Shown piece after piece: positions 53,203 to 62,260 of a stretch of DNA of 64,000 nucleotides. Below the pieces are notes generated by a model. It was not told the DNA's origin. It did not search any database and was given only the letters and a program-made list of their open reading frames with translations. This DNA comes from Natrinema zhouii (GTDB lineage: Archaea; Halobacteriota; Halobacteria; Halobacteriales; Natrialbaceae), in the NCBI RefSeq assembly GCF_013456555.2, contig NZ_CP059154.1, positions 124,001 through 188,000 on the forward strand, in the 5' to 3' direction. The position numbers were made by a program, and so were the translations under genes. How positions within the stretch are numbered: the first letter of the stretch is position 1; each line of letters opens with the position of its first letter.

Positions 53203-55503
53203 ATGGACGTCGATCTCGTCGGCCTCGCCGAGTCGCTCGTCGCGGAAGCCGAACGGGCGAACGAGCGCCGACTGCTGGTTCTCTCCGGCCCTCACGAACG
53301 GGGGTACGATGCCCTCGAGTCGATCCTCGATACGCTCCCGGTCGGGATCACCGAGACGACGCTCGTCGGTCCCGACGACCGACTCCGCTGCGAACAGATT
53401 CCGCAGGTCAACGCGGGCGACCTCCTCGGGACGACGCGGGACGTAATCGCCATCGACGCTCACGAGGAACTCCAGCCGAACGCGCTCGGGAAAGTCGTCG
53501 GAGCGGTCGACGGCGGGGGGCTCCTCGTGTTACTCGTACCGCCGCTCGAGGAGTGGCCGAACCGCCGAGACGGGTTCGACGCGTCGCTGGCCGTCCCGCC
53601 GTTCGAACTGGACGACGTCACCGGCCGATTCAAGCGGCGGCTCGTCGAGACAATGCGAGCACACCGCGGCATCGCGATCGTCGATCTCGAGACCGATCGG
53701 GTCGAGTCCGACGGGCTAACCGATCCAGCACCGAGGCGAGCGAACGATACACCGACGCCGCCGCCGGACCACCGATTCCCGGCCGCCGCCTACGAGGCTT
53801 GCCTGACGACCGATCAGGTCGATGCCGTCGCCGCGTTCGAGTCGCTGTTCGAACGGGAGCGGGCAGTCGTGCTCGAGGCCGACCGCGGTCGCGGGAAGTC
53901 CAGCGCTGCGGGGCTCGCTGCGGGCGCATTTGCTATCGCCGGCGAGGACGTGCTCGTAACCGCGCCCTCATCCCGGAACGCGAGCGAGCTGTTCGAACGG
54001 GCGAGGGAACTCTGCGAGACGCTCGAGGGCGGCGCAGCCGAGGACAAACCGGCAGGGGACTCACTCCGGATCGAGACCGCGGCCGGCGGCTCGGTCCGTT
54101 TTCTCGAGCCGAGCGCGGCCATCGCGGCCCTCGAGTCGGCCGATATCGTCGTCGTCGACGAGGCCGCCGCGCTCCCGGTCGCCACCCTCGAGTCGCTGCT
54201 GGCCGCCAACCGCGTCGCCTTTGCGACGACGATCCACGGCTACGAGGGAGCCGGCCGGGGGTTCTCGGTCCGTTTCCGGGATCGACTCGCCGAGAGCGAC
54301 CACGCGGTGACCGACTGTACGCTCGTGGAGCCGATTCGCTACGCGGCGGGCGACCCCGTCGAGGTGTGGGCGTTTCGCGCCCTGTTGCTCGACGCGCGTC
54401 CGCCCGTCGAACCGCTCGTGGCCGATGCCGTCCCCGAATCGGTCGACTACCGGCGACTCGAGGGCGACGACCTGCTCGCCGACGAGAGTCTGCTCCGCGA
54501 GGCCTTCGGGCTGCTCGTCCTCGCACACTACCGGACCGAGCCGAACGACCTCGCGCGATTGCTCGACGCGCCGAACCTCGAGGCCCGAGCGCTCGTCCAC
54601 GACGGTCACGTGGTCAGCGTCGCCCTGCTTGCACGCGAGGGCAACCTTTCGGCGGAGACCCGCGCGATGATGTACGAGGGGGGTCGCGTCCGCGGGAACA
54701 TGCTACCCGACATCCTGACGAGCCAACTTCGGGACGAGGCGGCGGGCGAGCCGGCGGGACTCCGTGTCGTCCGCATCGCGACCCACCACGCAGCGCGCTC
54801 GCGGGGGCTCGGCTCACGGCTGCTCGAGCGAATCGGGGAAGAGTTCACCGCCGGGGAGGGAAGCGACGACAGCGACGCGACGGGTGGGATCGACTGGCTC
54901 GGAACCGGCTTCGGCGCGACTCCCGGCCTCCTCGAGTTCTGGCGCGAGAACGGCTACCGGACGGTCCACGTCTCCACGACGCGCAACGACGCCAGCGGCG
55001 AGTACTCCGCGCTCATGCTCGCGCCGATCAGCGACGCCGGGCGAGCGTTACGCGACCGCCACGCCGACTGGTTCGTCCGGCGGTTCGCCGCCCTCAGTTC
55101 GGACGCGATCGACGACCTCGAGCCCGATATCGCCCGCGCGGTGCTCCGAAGCGTCGACGCCGACGCTGGACCGCCGCTCACACTGACCGATCACGAGTGG
55201 CGCGTCGTCGCGGGTGCCGCCTACGGACCGGGGTTGTTCGACGTCGATCCCGGCCCGTTCAGGGATCTCATCGTGCGGTATTTCGTCGACGATCCGGCCG
55301 CCGTCGATCTGACCGGTCGCGAGGAACGGTTGCTCGTCCTGCGCGCCCTTCAGGGACGGGACGCGGAGCGCGTCGCTGAACGGCTCGAGTATCACTCGTC
55401 GGGACAATGTATGCGAGCGCTCGGCGGCGCGTTCTGTCCGATAGTCGACCACTACGGGACAGATGTGGCGCTCGAGGTCCGCACCCGATTCGTCGACGAG
55501 TGA
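53203..55503 (+). CDS. tmcA: tRNA(Met) cytidine acetyltransferase
   Basis: 766 aa. Acetylates C34 of elongator tRNA-Met (and other CCG sites in archaea) with acetyl-CoA and ATP. Domains in order: N-terminal DUF1726 (about 1-160), RNA-helicase-like ATPase with Walker A EADRGRGKSSAAGLAAG (~227) and Walker B VVDEAAALP (~318), GNAT acetyltransferase with VRIATHHAARSRGLGSRLLE (~527) and the tRNA-binding C-terminal domain. ATG 53203 matches the family start, 25 bases below a tattac-type TATA (53174-53180). Divergent from the rpl7ae operon. Confidence 0.93.
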   Translation: MDVDLVGLAESLVAEAERANERRLLVLSGPHERGYDALESILDTLPVGITETTLVGPDDRLRCEQIPQVNAGDLLGTTRDVIAIDAHEELQPNALGKVVGAVDGGGLLVLLVPPLEEWPNRRDGFDASLAVPPFELDDVTGRFKRRLVETMRAHRGIAIVDLETDRVESDGLTDPAPRRANDTPTPPPDHRFPAAAYEACLTTDQVDAVAAFESLFERERAVVLEADRGRGKSSAAGLAAGAFAIAGEDVLVTAPSSRNASELFERARELCETLEGGAAEDKPAGDSLRIETAAGGSVRFLEPSAAIAALESADIVVVDEAAALPVATLESLLAANRVAFATTIHGYEGAGRGFSVRFRDRLAESDHAVTDCTLVEPIRYAAGDPVEVWAFRALLLDARPPVEPLVADAVPESVDYRRLEGDDLLADESLLREAFGLLVLAHYRTEPNDLARLLDAPNLEARALVHDGHVVSVALLAREGNLSAETRAMMYEGGRVRGNMLPDILTSQLRDEAAGEPAGLRVVRIATHHAARSRGLGSRLLERIGEEFTAGEGSDDSDATGGIDWLGTGFGATPGLLEFWRENGYRTVHVSTTRNDASGEYSALMLAPISDAGRALRDRHADWFVRRFAALSSDAIDDLEPDIARAVLRSVDADAGPPLTLTDHEWRVVAGAAYGPGLFDVDPGPFRDLIVRYFVDDPAAVDLTGREERLLVLRALQGRDAERVAERLEYHSSGQCMRALGGAFCPIVDHYGTDVALEVRTRFVDE

Positions 55504-55592
55504 TGCAATTATCGCCGTCTCCGCGATGTTCGAGCAGACACCGGTAACACGGAGAACGAGACGGGAGCGGGTCCGCGAGAGCGGTGACGCGA

Positions 55593-58082
55593 TCACCGAG
55601 CGGCCGTATCGATTCCCTCACGGTCGGCCTCTTCCACAGCCGGTATCGTGAACGAGAACGTCGATCCGCCGCCGGGGCTCGACTCGACCCGAATCTCTCC
55701 GCCGTGACGTTCGACGATGCGTCGACAGAGCGCGAGTCCGATCCCCGTCCCGGAATGATCCTCGCGACTGTGGAGCCGTTGAAATACTTCGAAGATTCGA
55801 TCGGTGTCGTCGGGATCGATGCCGATCCCCTCGTCGCGGACCGACACGTCCCACATCGCACCGCTTCGTTCGGCAGCGATCCGTATCCGAGGGGGTTCGT
55901 CGCCGCTGTATTCGATCGCGTTGTCCAACAGGTTCTGCAACACCTGCCGCAGTTGGCTGCGATCTCCCTCGACGCGGGGAAGCGATTCGGCCGTAATGTC
56001 GGCGTCGCTCTCCTCGATCTGGAGCCGGAGATCGGCCCGCACGTCCGACAGGACCGCATCCAGATCGATCGGCTGAAACGGATCGCCCTGCGTTTCGACC
56101 CGGGAGTACTCGAGCAATGCATCGATCATCTCGCGCATCCGCTCGGCGCCGTCGACGGCGAACTCGATGAACTCTCGAGCATCGTCGTCGAGGGCGTCGG
56201 AATATCGCTGTTCGAGGAGTTGCAGATAGCTCGTGACCATCCGCAACGGTTCTTGTAAGTCGTGGGAGGCGGCGTACGCGAATTGCTCCAACCGCTCGTT
56301 GGATTCCTCGAGTTTCTGCTGGTACGCCTTGCGCTCCGTGACGTCGCGGAAGTAGATCGACAGGCCCGTTTCGGAGGGATAGACGTTGAACTCCAGCCAC
56401 GTGTCGATTTCCGCGACGTAGCGCTCGAACGTGACCGTTTCCTGGGTGTCCATCGCCGTCTCGAACTTGTCGCGATAGACGTTCGGTGCTTCGGGAAGTA
56501 CCTCCCAGATCACCCGATCCAGTAACTCCTCTCTGGACCGTTGCAGGAGCTCGACGGCCTGGCCGTTGAGGTGCGTGAATCGCCACTCGTCGTCGAGCGC
56601 GTAGAAGGCGTCGGAAATCCGATCGAGAATTTCACTCAACTCGGTCTCGAGTTCCGTCTTTCGCTGCTCAAGCTGTCGCTCGCGCTTTTTGAGTTCGGTG
56701 ATATCTTCGCCGGTCGTGATGACGCGTTCGATCGTCCCGTCGGTATCGAAGAGGGGAACGGCGTTGAGGCGAAATCGCATCCGTTCCCCGCTCGGTGGAT
56801 CGATGATGATCTCTTCGTGGAGGACCGACTCGCCGGTCGCCAACGCGCGTGCTGACGGCGTTTCGGTCGGAGCGACCACGTCGCCGTCCGCATCGTAAAT
56901 CTCCCACTCGTCGGCGTTATCCGGATTCTCGATGATTTCCTGCTCGGAGAGGCCGAGTGCCTCCTGGGCTCGTCCGTTCGCCAGCACGGTATTGCCCTCG
57001 GCATCCTGGACGGCGATCGCGATCGGTGCCGTTCGCAACAACTTCTCAGTCTGCTTGTACTCGCGGCGGAGTTGTTGCTCGCGTTCCTTCTGGTCGGTGA
57101 TATCGTCTATAGAAGACACGACTCGGTCGGCGACGCCTCGCTCGCCCTCGACCGGAGCGGCATTGATCGAGAGCCACCGACGGCGACCGTTCGGAACATC
57201 GGTTTGGCACTCGTAATTGTAGATGGGGTCGCCGGTTTCGACGACTCGCGTCCATGGATACTCGTCGAGCGGAATCGGCTCTCCCTCGCTGTCGTAGATA
57301 TCCCACGAGTCGACGGAGTACTCCGTGAGTTCGGATTCGTCGCTGTCGATCCGCTCGAGCGCTCGCTGATTCGCTCCGATGAACTCTCCGTCGAAATCGA
57401 TCGTGTAGATACTGACCGGGACGGTTTCGAGGATCCGCTCCGTGAGGTCGCGTTCCCGGCGCAGTTGCTGTTCGTACTCTCGTCGCTCGGTCATGTCGCG
57501 CGTGACTTTCGTGAATCCCTGAAGCGTGCCGTCTTCGTTGCGAATGGCGGTGATCGTGACCGACGCCCAGAACCGCGACCCGTCCTTACGAACGCGCCAG
57601 CCTTCGTCCTCGACGCGGCCCTCCGTCGCGGCGGTTTCGAGGTTCCGTTCGGGCACTCCTTCGTCGATATCCTCGGCAGTGTAGAACGTCGAGAACCGTT
57701 CGCCGACGATTTCCGATTCCTCGTAACCCTTGATTCGTTCCGCTCCGGCGTTCCAGCTACTGATCGTACCGTCGGCCTTGAGCATGAAGATGGCGTAGTC
57801 TTCGACCGCGTCGACGAAGGCAGCGAACTCGCTTCGGTCGGAGCGGGGACCGATCGCCGCGCTCTCGTCGGGGCTCCACCAGACTCGGCTCGCCTCGTCG
57901 ATTCGTTTCGATCGGAGTTCACCGCGCTCTGCGAGTTCCGTCAAGGTGGCCCGTGCAGCGTGTCGCTGGCAGTCCAGATCGGTGGCGACTTCCGCGGCAG
58001 TAATCGGTGTACACGGATGGTCCACCCGCGCGAAAAGATTCCGGACGTCGTCTCGAGTAACGCCCGGCGGTGACCCACTCAT
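55593..58082 (-). CDS. Multi-PAS sensor histidine kinase
   Basis: 829 aa, cytosolic (no membrane span). Begins with a winged-helix-like ~75-residue segment (TPITAAEVATDLDCQRHAARATLTELAERGEL), then four PAS domains (about 95-215, 225-340, 350-470, 480-600; e.g. DAVEDYAIFMLKADGTISSWN and ESVPVSIYTIDFDGEFIGAN), DHp with AYAASHDLQEPLRM carrying the phospho-His (~615), and HATPase with NAIEYSGDEPP, DEGIGIDPDDTDRIFEVF and GTGIGLALCRRIVERHGG. Senses a small molecule, light or redox through PAS sites; the cognate regulator is not here. Start 58082 chosen because upstream of it the frame has no kinase character. Confidence 0.93.
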   Translation of the reverse strand: MSGSPPGVTRDDVRNLFARVDHPCTPITAAEVATDLDCQRHAARATLTELAERGELRSKRIDEASRVWWSPDESAAIGPRSDRSEFAAFVDAVEDYAIFMLKADGTISSWNAGAERIKGYEESEIVGERFSTFYTAEDIDEGVPERNLETAATEGRVEDEGWRVRKDGSRFWASVTITAIRNEDGTLQGFTKVTRDMTERREYEQQLRRERDLTERILETVPVSIYTIDFDGEFIGANQRALERIDSDESELTEYSVDSWDIYDSEGEPIPLDEYPWTRVVETGDPIYNYECQTDVPNGRRRWLSINAAPVEGERGVADRVVSSIDDITDQKEREQQLRREYKQTEKLLRTAPIAIAVQDAEGNTVLANGRAQEALGLSEQEIIENPDNADEWEIYDADGDVVAPTETPSARALATGESVLHEEIIIDPPSGERMRFRLNAVPLFDTDGTIERVITTGEDITELKKRERQLEQRKTELETELSEILDRISDAFYALDDEWRFTHLNGQAVELLQRSREELLDRVIWEVLPEAPNVYRDKFETAMDTQETVTFERYVAEIDTWLEFNVYPSETGLSIYFRDVTERKAYQQKLEESNERLEQFAYAASHDLQEPLRMVTSYLQLLEQRYSDALDDDAREFIEFAVDGAERMREMIDALLEYSRVETQGDPFQPIDLDAVLSDVRADLRLQIEESDADITAESLPRVEGDRSQLRQVLQNLLDNAIEYSGDEPPRIRIAAERSGAMWDVSVRDEGIGIDPDDTDRIFEVFQRLHSREDHSGTGIGLALCRRIVERHGGEIRVESSPGGGSTFSFTIPAVEEADREGIDTAAR

Positions 58083-58360
58083 AGTGTCTAGCATTCGGTA
58101 GGGTTTACAAATGTGTACCGTTCGCAGGGATCGGCGTCCTCGAGCAGTCGATACAACGCGCCGACGATGATCGCTCCGCACTGGTGGGTCAGATTCCAGA
58201 TGTTCGTTCCCCGACACGTATACCGTTCGCTGTCTGCCCACGACCGACTCCCGACGACCGACTCCGCCGGCACCCTGTGGATCCGTGAACTCGTTTCAGC
58301 GACCGACATACCAGTATCGAAGGCAGTACGCCTTTCCCGTGGTCCGTCGTCGCCACCGGT

Positions 58361-58846
58361 ATGGTCGATCTCGTTACCGTCGCCGCGATCGCGTTGCTCG
58401 TCGGAGCTATCGTCGGGGCGGCCGTCCCGATGGTTCCGAGCGGCCTCCTCTCGCTCGCCGGACTCGGCGTCTACTGGTGGGGGGCCGGGCTCGCGGAACT
58501 GAGCGCTCTCACCTTCGTCGTCCTCGTCTTCATCGCCGTTATCACGACGCTCGTCGATTTCTTCGGCGGCTCGATCGCCGCGCGGGCCGGCGGTGCCTCC
58601 TGGCTGACGACCGCTGCCGCCGCCGTCGTCGGCATCGTCCTCATGGTCGTCACCGGCCCGCTGGGGCTGCTCGTCGGCCTCTTCGGCACCGTCTTCGTGC
58701 TCGAGTTCGTTCGAAACGGCGAACTCGAGGGGAGCACGCGATCGGCGGTCTACACGACGATCGGCGTCCTCGCGTCGACGGCGGTCCAGGTCCTGTTGAC
58801 GGTGTCGATCCTGCTCGGCTTCGTCGTGGCCCTCTTCGTGCTGTGA
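58361..58846 (+). CDS. DUF456-family membrane protein
   Basis: 161 aa with about four spans in the DUF456 pattern: LLVGAIVGAAVPMVPSGLLS LAGLGVYWWG, VVLVFIAVITTLVDFF, LLGLLVGLFGTVFVLEFVRN and the final VLLTVSILLGFVVALFVL. Function unknown. Followed on the same strand by a 56-aa CxxxxC protein 44 bases on. Its start at 58361 fits the family N-terminus. Confidence 0.85.
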   Translation: MVDLVTVAAIALLVGAIVGAAVPMVPSGLLSLAGLGVYWWGAGLAELSALTFVVLVFIAVITTLVDFFGGSIAARAGGASWLTTAAAAVVGIVLMVVTGPLGLLVGLFGTVFVLEFVRNGELEGSTRSAVYTTIGVLASTAVQVLLTVSILLGFVVALFVL

Positions 58847-58890
58847 CCTCGGGGAAACACTGAAGCAGTGGGTATCGTTCACACAGACGG

Positions 58891-59061
58891 ATGGAGTGTT
58901 CCGAGTCCGACTGCGAGCGCCCCGCTGCGGTCGAGTTGCACATCCCCTGGGACGAGAACCGACTGGTCTGTGCCGCCCACGCCCGCGTGCTGGGCCGTCA
59001 GGACGGCGTCGTGGCCGATCCGGATCCCGAACGGGGAGACGCGTTGCTCGAGGAAGAGTAA
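58891..59061 (+). CDS. 56-aa small Cys-containing protein
   Basis: MECSESDCERPAAVELHIPW DENRLVCAAHARVLGRQDGV, then an acidic end (RGDALLEEE). The C-x5-C...C-x2-H arrangement resembles a tiny zinc-ribbon protein (a common haloarchaeal small-protein type). ATG 58891, 44 bases after the DUF456 gene on the same strand, likely in one transcript. Too short for the frame list but with clear protein character. Confidence 0.65.
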   Translation: MECSESDCERPAAVELHIPWDENRLVCAAHARVLGRQDGVVADPDPERGDALLEEE

Positions 59062-59134
59062 TCCGCCGACGTGCGAGCACCAAATCGGGAACTGATCGGT
59101 TCGGGGACGGTCACTCGACGAGCGACGGAACCGT

Positions 59135-60859
59135 TTAGGGATGCGCGTAGTACGCGACCGTCTCTTCGTCCTCCTCGTCGTGCCGATCGATTCTCGCGAA
59201 CCCGACCCGTTCGAACTGCACCATCTCGTCGGGAGCGAGGTCGCCGACGCCCGGTTCCGCGTGGCCCCGAACGTCGCCCTCCATCGTTCGCATGCGGACG
59301 GGGACGCGCTCGTCGGCCGGCACCCAGTGGACGACGTCCACGTCGCCCTCGCGGACCACGTCGATGTCCTCGGCGGTGTACTGGAGGACGTCGCGGGTGA
59401 ACTGGAAACAGCCCAGGCCCTTGAGCCAGATGCGACCCTCGCGTTCTGGAAGGTCCTCGGGCTCGAGCATGACCGAATCGCCGACGGGAATTTCGCGAAC
59501 GCCGCGCTCTTCGTGGTTGGGATGGAGCGGCGGATTCGCCTCGTCGGGCGGGCTCCCGCCGAGCGGGATCTGGTTGCCGTCGCGGACGAGGAACCGGCGG
59601 TCGGTCTCCTCGTCGATCAGGTCGCGGTTGTTCGCGTAGATCGAACTCATCGCGAGGTCGACGTCGGTGGTCGAGGTCCCGAGGCCGACCATCGATTCGA
59701 CGATGGCCTCGCCGCGGATGCCGCGCCGGCGCAGGCTCTTCAGCGTCGGCGCTCGCGGGTCGTCCCAGCCGTCGAGTGCGCCGTCGTCGATCAGTTCCGA
59801 GATGGTCGACGTGCTCATCTTCACGTCGTAGTCGTCGAGCTGGACGTGGCCCCAGTGGATGACCTCCGGGTACTCCCAGTCGAAGTAGTCGTAGACGAAC
59901 TGCTGGCGCTTCGCCGAATCCTGCAGGTCGATCCCGCGGATGATGTGCGTGATCTCGAGCAGGTGATCGTCGACTCCGGACTGGAAGTCGAGCATCGGCC
60001 AGCAGCGGTACTCGCTGGCCGCCTCGCGGGGGTGGGGCGTGTCGATCATGCGGAAGGCCACCCAGTCGCGCAGCGCCGGGTTCTTGTGCTCGATGTCGGT
60101 CTTGACCCGCAGGACCATCTCGCCGCTGCTGTACTCGCCGTCGACCATGGCCTCGAACTCCTCGAGCACGGTCGACTCGCCCTTCTCTCGGTGGGGACAC
60201 GGCTCGGCCGAGTTCTTCAGGTCCGAGAACGCCTCGCCCGAACACGAGCAGGTGTAGGCTCCGCCCATCTCGATCAGGTCGCGGGCGTGGTCGTAGTAGG
60301 TCTCGAGGCGATCGCTCGCCCTGTAGGTCGCGTTCGGCTCGAAGCCGAGGTAGTCGAGGTCCTCGAGGATCGCGTCGTAGGCCTCGAGATCCGGCCGCTT
60401 GGTCTCGGGGTCGGTGTCGTCGAACCGGACGCAGAACCAGCCGTCGTAGCGCTCGCGGTAGGTGCCGATAACGGCGGGCATCCGGGCGTGGCCGACGTGC
60501 CACGGGCCGTTCGGGTTCGGTGCACACCGCATCCGGATCTCATCGTAGTCGTCGGCGTTGGGCAGGTCAGGGAGGTCGTGTTCGTCTTCCTCCTCCTCGG
60601 CCTCGATTTCGGCGAGTTCCTCGGGTGCCAGTTCCTCGAGGCGGGCGCGCTTGTCCGCGTACGAGAGGTCGTTGACCCGACCCACGACGCCGCCGACGAC
60701 GCCGGGGACGGCATCGGAGTGTTCGCGAAAGTCGGGGTTGTCGCCCATCAGCGGCCCCATCACGGCACCGACAGCGGCGTCGCTCTCGTGTTTGACGGCG
60801 TTTAACAGCGCGTGCTTCTCGGCCTCGCGCTCGACGCGCTCGCGTAACTCGTCGTCCAT
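59135..60859 (-). CDS. gltX: Glutamyl-tRNA synthetase (archaeal, non-discriminating type)
   Basis: 574 aa class I synthetase. HIGH-like motif APNPNGPWHVGHAR, zinc/Cys site TCSCSGEAFSDLKNSAEPCPHRE, and KMSKS-like VKMSTSTISEL; the C-terminal beta-barrel anticodon-binding domain is archaeal GluRS/GlnRS-like. Charges tRNA-Glu and, in archaea lacking GlnRS, also tRNA-Gln for transamidation. ATG 60859 is the family start; the frame continues upstream only by chance over the lipoprotein remnant. Followed by idsA/RNase J region in the opposite sense of reading order typical of haloarchaea. Confidence 0.94.
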   Translation of the reverse strand: MDDELRERVEREAEKHALLNAVKHESDAAVGAVMGPLMGDNPDFREHSDAVPGVVGGVVGRVNDLSYADKRARLEELAPEELAEIEAEEEEDEHDLPDLPNADDYDEIRMRCAPNPNGPWHVGHARMPAVIGTYRERYDGWFCVRFDDTDPETKRPDLEAYDAILEDLDYLGFEPNATYRASDRLETYYDHARDLIEMGGAYTCSCSGEAFSDLKNSAEPCPHREKGESTVLEEFEAMVDGEYSSGEMVLRVKTDIEHKNPALRDWVAFRMIDTPHPREAASEYRCWPMLDFQSGVDDHLLEITHIIRGIDLQDSAKRQQFVYDYFDWEYPEVIHWGHVQLDDYDVKMSTSTISELIDDGALDGWDDPRAPTLKSLRRRGIRGEAIVESMVGLGTSTTDVDLAMSSIYANNRDLIDEETDRRFLVRDGNQIPLGGSPPDEANPPLHPNHEERGVREIPVGDSVMLEPEDLPEREGRIWLKGLGCFQFTRDVLQYTAEDIDVVREGDVDVVHWVPADERVPVRMRTMEGDVRGHAEPGVGDLAPDEMVQFERVGFARIDRHDEEDEETVAYYAHP

Positions 60860-60912
60860 TACCGATCGGTACTCGGTCCCGGCCCAAAACCTCCGCGATG
60901 TCCGCCAGCGGA

Positions 60913-61156
60913 TCAGTTCTCGACGGTCGGTTCGTCGTCCCCGTCGTTGCCCCCCGTCTCGTTCGTTTCGGTAGACTCGTTTCTCTCGAGCGGATCCGTC
61001 GCTCTCGTCCGTTTCAGCCGACTCGATTCGCTGGCGGCCCGTATTCGACGACAGTACACCGTCGAGACAGCCGGCAGTGACGGCGATCGCTGCGGCTCCG
61101 GTTGCGCCGAGCAGCGATCGTCGCGAAAACCCGGAATTTGGCGGCCCGTGTTGCAT
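60913..61156 (-). pseudogene. Frameshifted small lipoprotein gene
   Basis: From ATG 61156: MQHGPPNSGFSRRSLLGATG AAAIAVTAGC, a Tat/lipobox signal, then SSNTGRQRIESAETDESDGS. Around 61000 the acidic sequence continues only one frame over: RNESTETNETGGNDGDDEPT VEN then stop at 60913. The total of 244 bases is 81 codons plus one, so one indel splits the frame. In a third frame the same region runs on into gltX by chance. Inferred product: a small secreted lipoprotein. Decayed gene or sequencing error; both are possible. Confidence 0.6.
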
Positions 61157-61206
61157 ACCCTCGAGTGAAAACGGACCGTGAACCCGTTCTCGGCCCGTCC
61201 GACGGC

Positions 61207-62259
61207 CTAGTAGCCGCGTTCGATCAGGTAATCCGCGAGTTGACAGAGGAGGTCGCGGGCCTCGTTGTCGGGTAGCATCTCGAGTCGCGCCTTCCCCTGC
61301 TCGACCAGCTCCTGGGCGGTCTCGTTCGCGTAGGCAATCGAGCCGGCCGCCTCGAGTTCGGCGACCGCCTCGTCGATCTCGGCTTCCGTGACCGCATCGA
61401 CGTCGTCGGTGTCGACCAGTCCGTCGATGTCGACGCCTTGCTCGCGGGCGTGGACGGTGATCAGCGTCTGTTTGTTCTCGACGAGGTCGCTCCCCCGCTG
61501 TTTGCCCAGTTCCTCGCTGGGGACGGTCAGATCGAGCACGTCGTCTTGAATCTGGAACGCGCGGCCGATATCGAGCCCGTAGCCGTAGAGTTCGTCGATC
61601 GTCTCGTCGTCGGCCCCCAGCAAGATCGCGGGGAGACACGCCGAAGCGGCGTACAACACGGCCGTCTTCTGCTCGACCATCTCGAGGTACTCATCGGGCG
61701 AGACATCGGCTCGCTGCTCGAAGGTGACGTCCAGCGACTGCCCCTCGCAGATGTCCGTGCAGGTGGTGGCGAGGACGGAGAGCGCATCGACGATGCGATC
61801 CGACTCCGCCCCCGTCTCGAGCATGATCTCGAAGGCCTTCGAGTAGAGCGTATCACCCGCGAGGATGGCCGTCTCGAGATCGTACGCCTTGTGGACGGCG
61901 GGGACCCCTCGCCGGAGGTCGTCATCGTCCATGATATCGTCGTGGATCAGGGTAAACGACTGGATGACCTCGACACTGACCGCGGCGGCCATCATGTCCA
62001 CCGGACTCCCGCCGTTGAGCGAGGGGAACGACCGGTACTCCGCCGAGAGCGGCTCGGTATCGGTCAGCGCCTCTCCCGTCGTCAGGAGGACGGTCGGGCG
62101 TAGCCGCTTGCCGCCCGCGTCCAGCAGGTACCGAGAGGCCTCGTAGAGCCGTTCGGGTCGCTGGATCGGTAACTCCTCTGGAATCGCGTCGTTGACCTGC
62201 TCGCGGCGCTGCCGGACCGCCTCGAGCACCGCCTCTTCGCGTGCCTCGGGACTCGTCAT
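61207..62259 (-). CDS. idsA: Isoprenyl (geranylgeranyl/farnesyl) diphosphate synthase
   Basis: 350 aa. Condenses isopentenyl diphosphate units into C15/C20 chains for archaeal lipids. First Asp-rich motif LIHDDIMDDDDLRRG, second QIQDDVLDLTVPSEELGK, and GRAFQIQDD in the chain-length region; residue five before the first motif (position F of SFTLIHDD) is consistent with a longer-chain product. Begins 2 bases before the end of the RNase J gene is reached, in the conserved haloarchaeal RNase J-idsA pair. Confidence 0.94.
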   Translation of the reverse strand: MTSPEAREEAVLEAVRQRREQVNDAIPEELPIQRPERLYEASRYLLDAGGKRLRPTVLLTTGEALTDTEPLSAEYRSFPSLNGGSPVDMMAAAVSVEVIQSFTLIHDDIMDDDDLRRGVPAVHKAYDLETAILAGDTLYSKAFEIMLETGAESDRIVDALSVLATTCTDICEGQSLDVTFEQRADVSPDEYLEMVEQKTAVLYAASACLPAILLGADDETIDELYGYGLDIGRAFQIQDDVLDLTVPSEELGKQRGSDLVENKQTLITVHAREQGVDIDGLVDTDDVDAVTEAEIDEAVAELEAAGSIAYANETAQELVEQGKARLEMLPDNEARDLLCQLADYLIERGY

Positions 62260-62260
62260 A

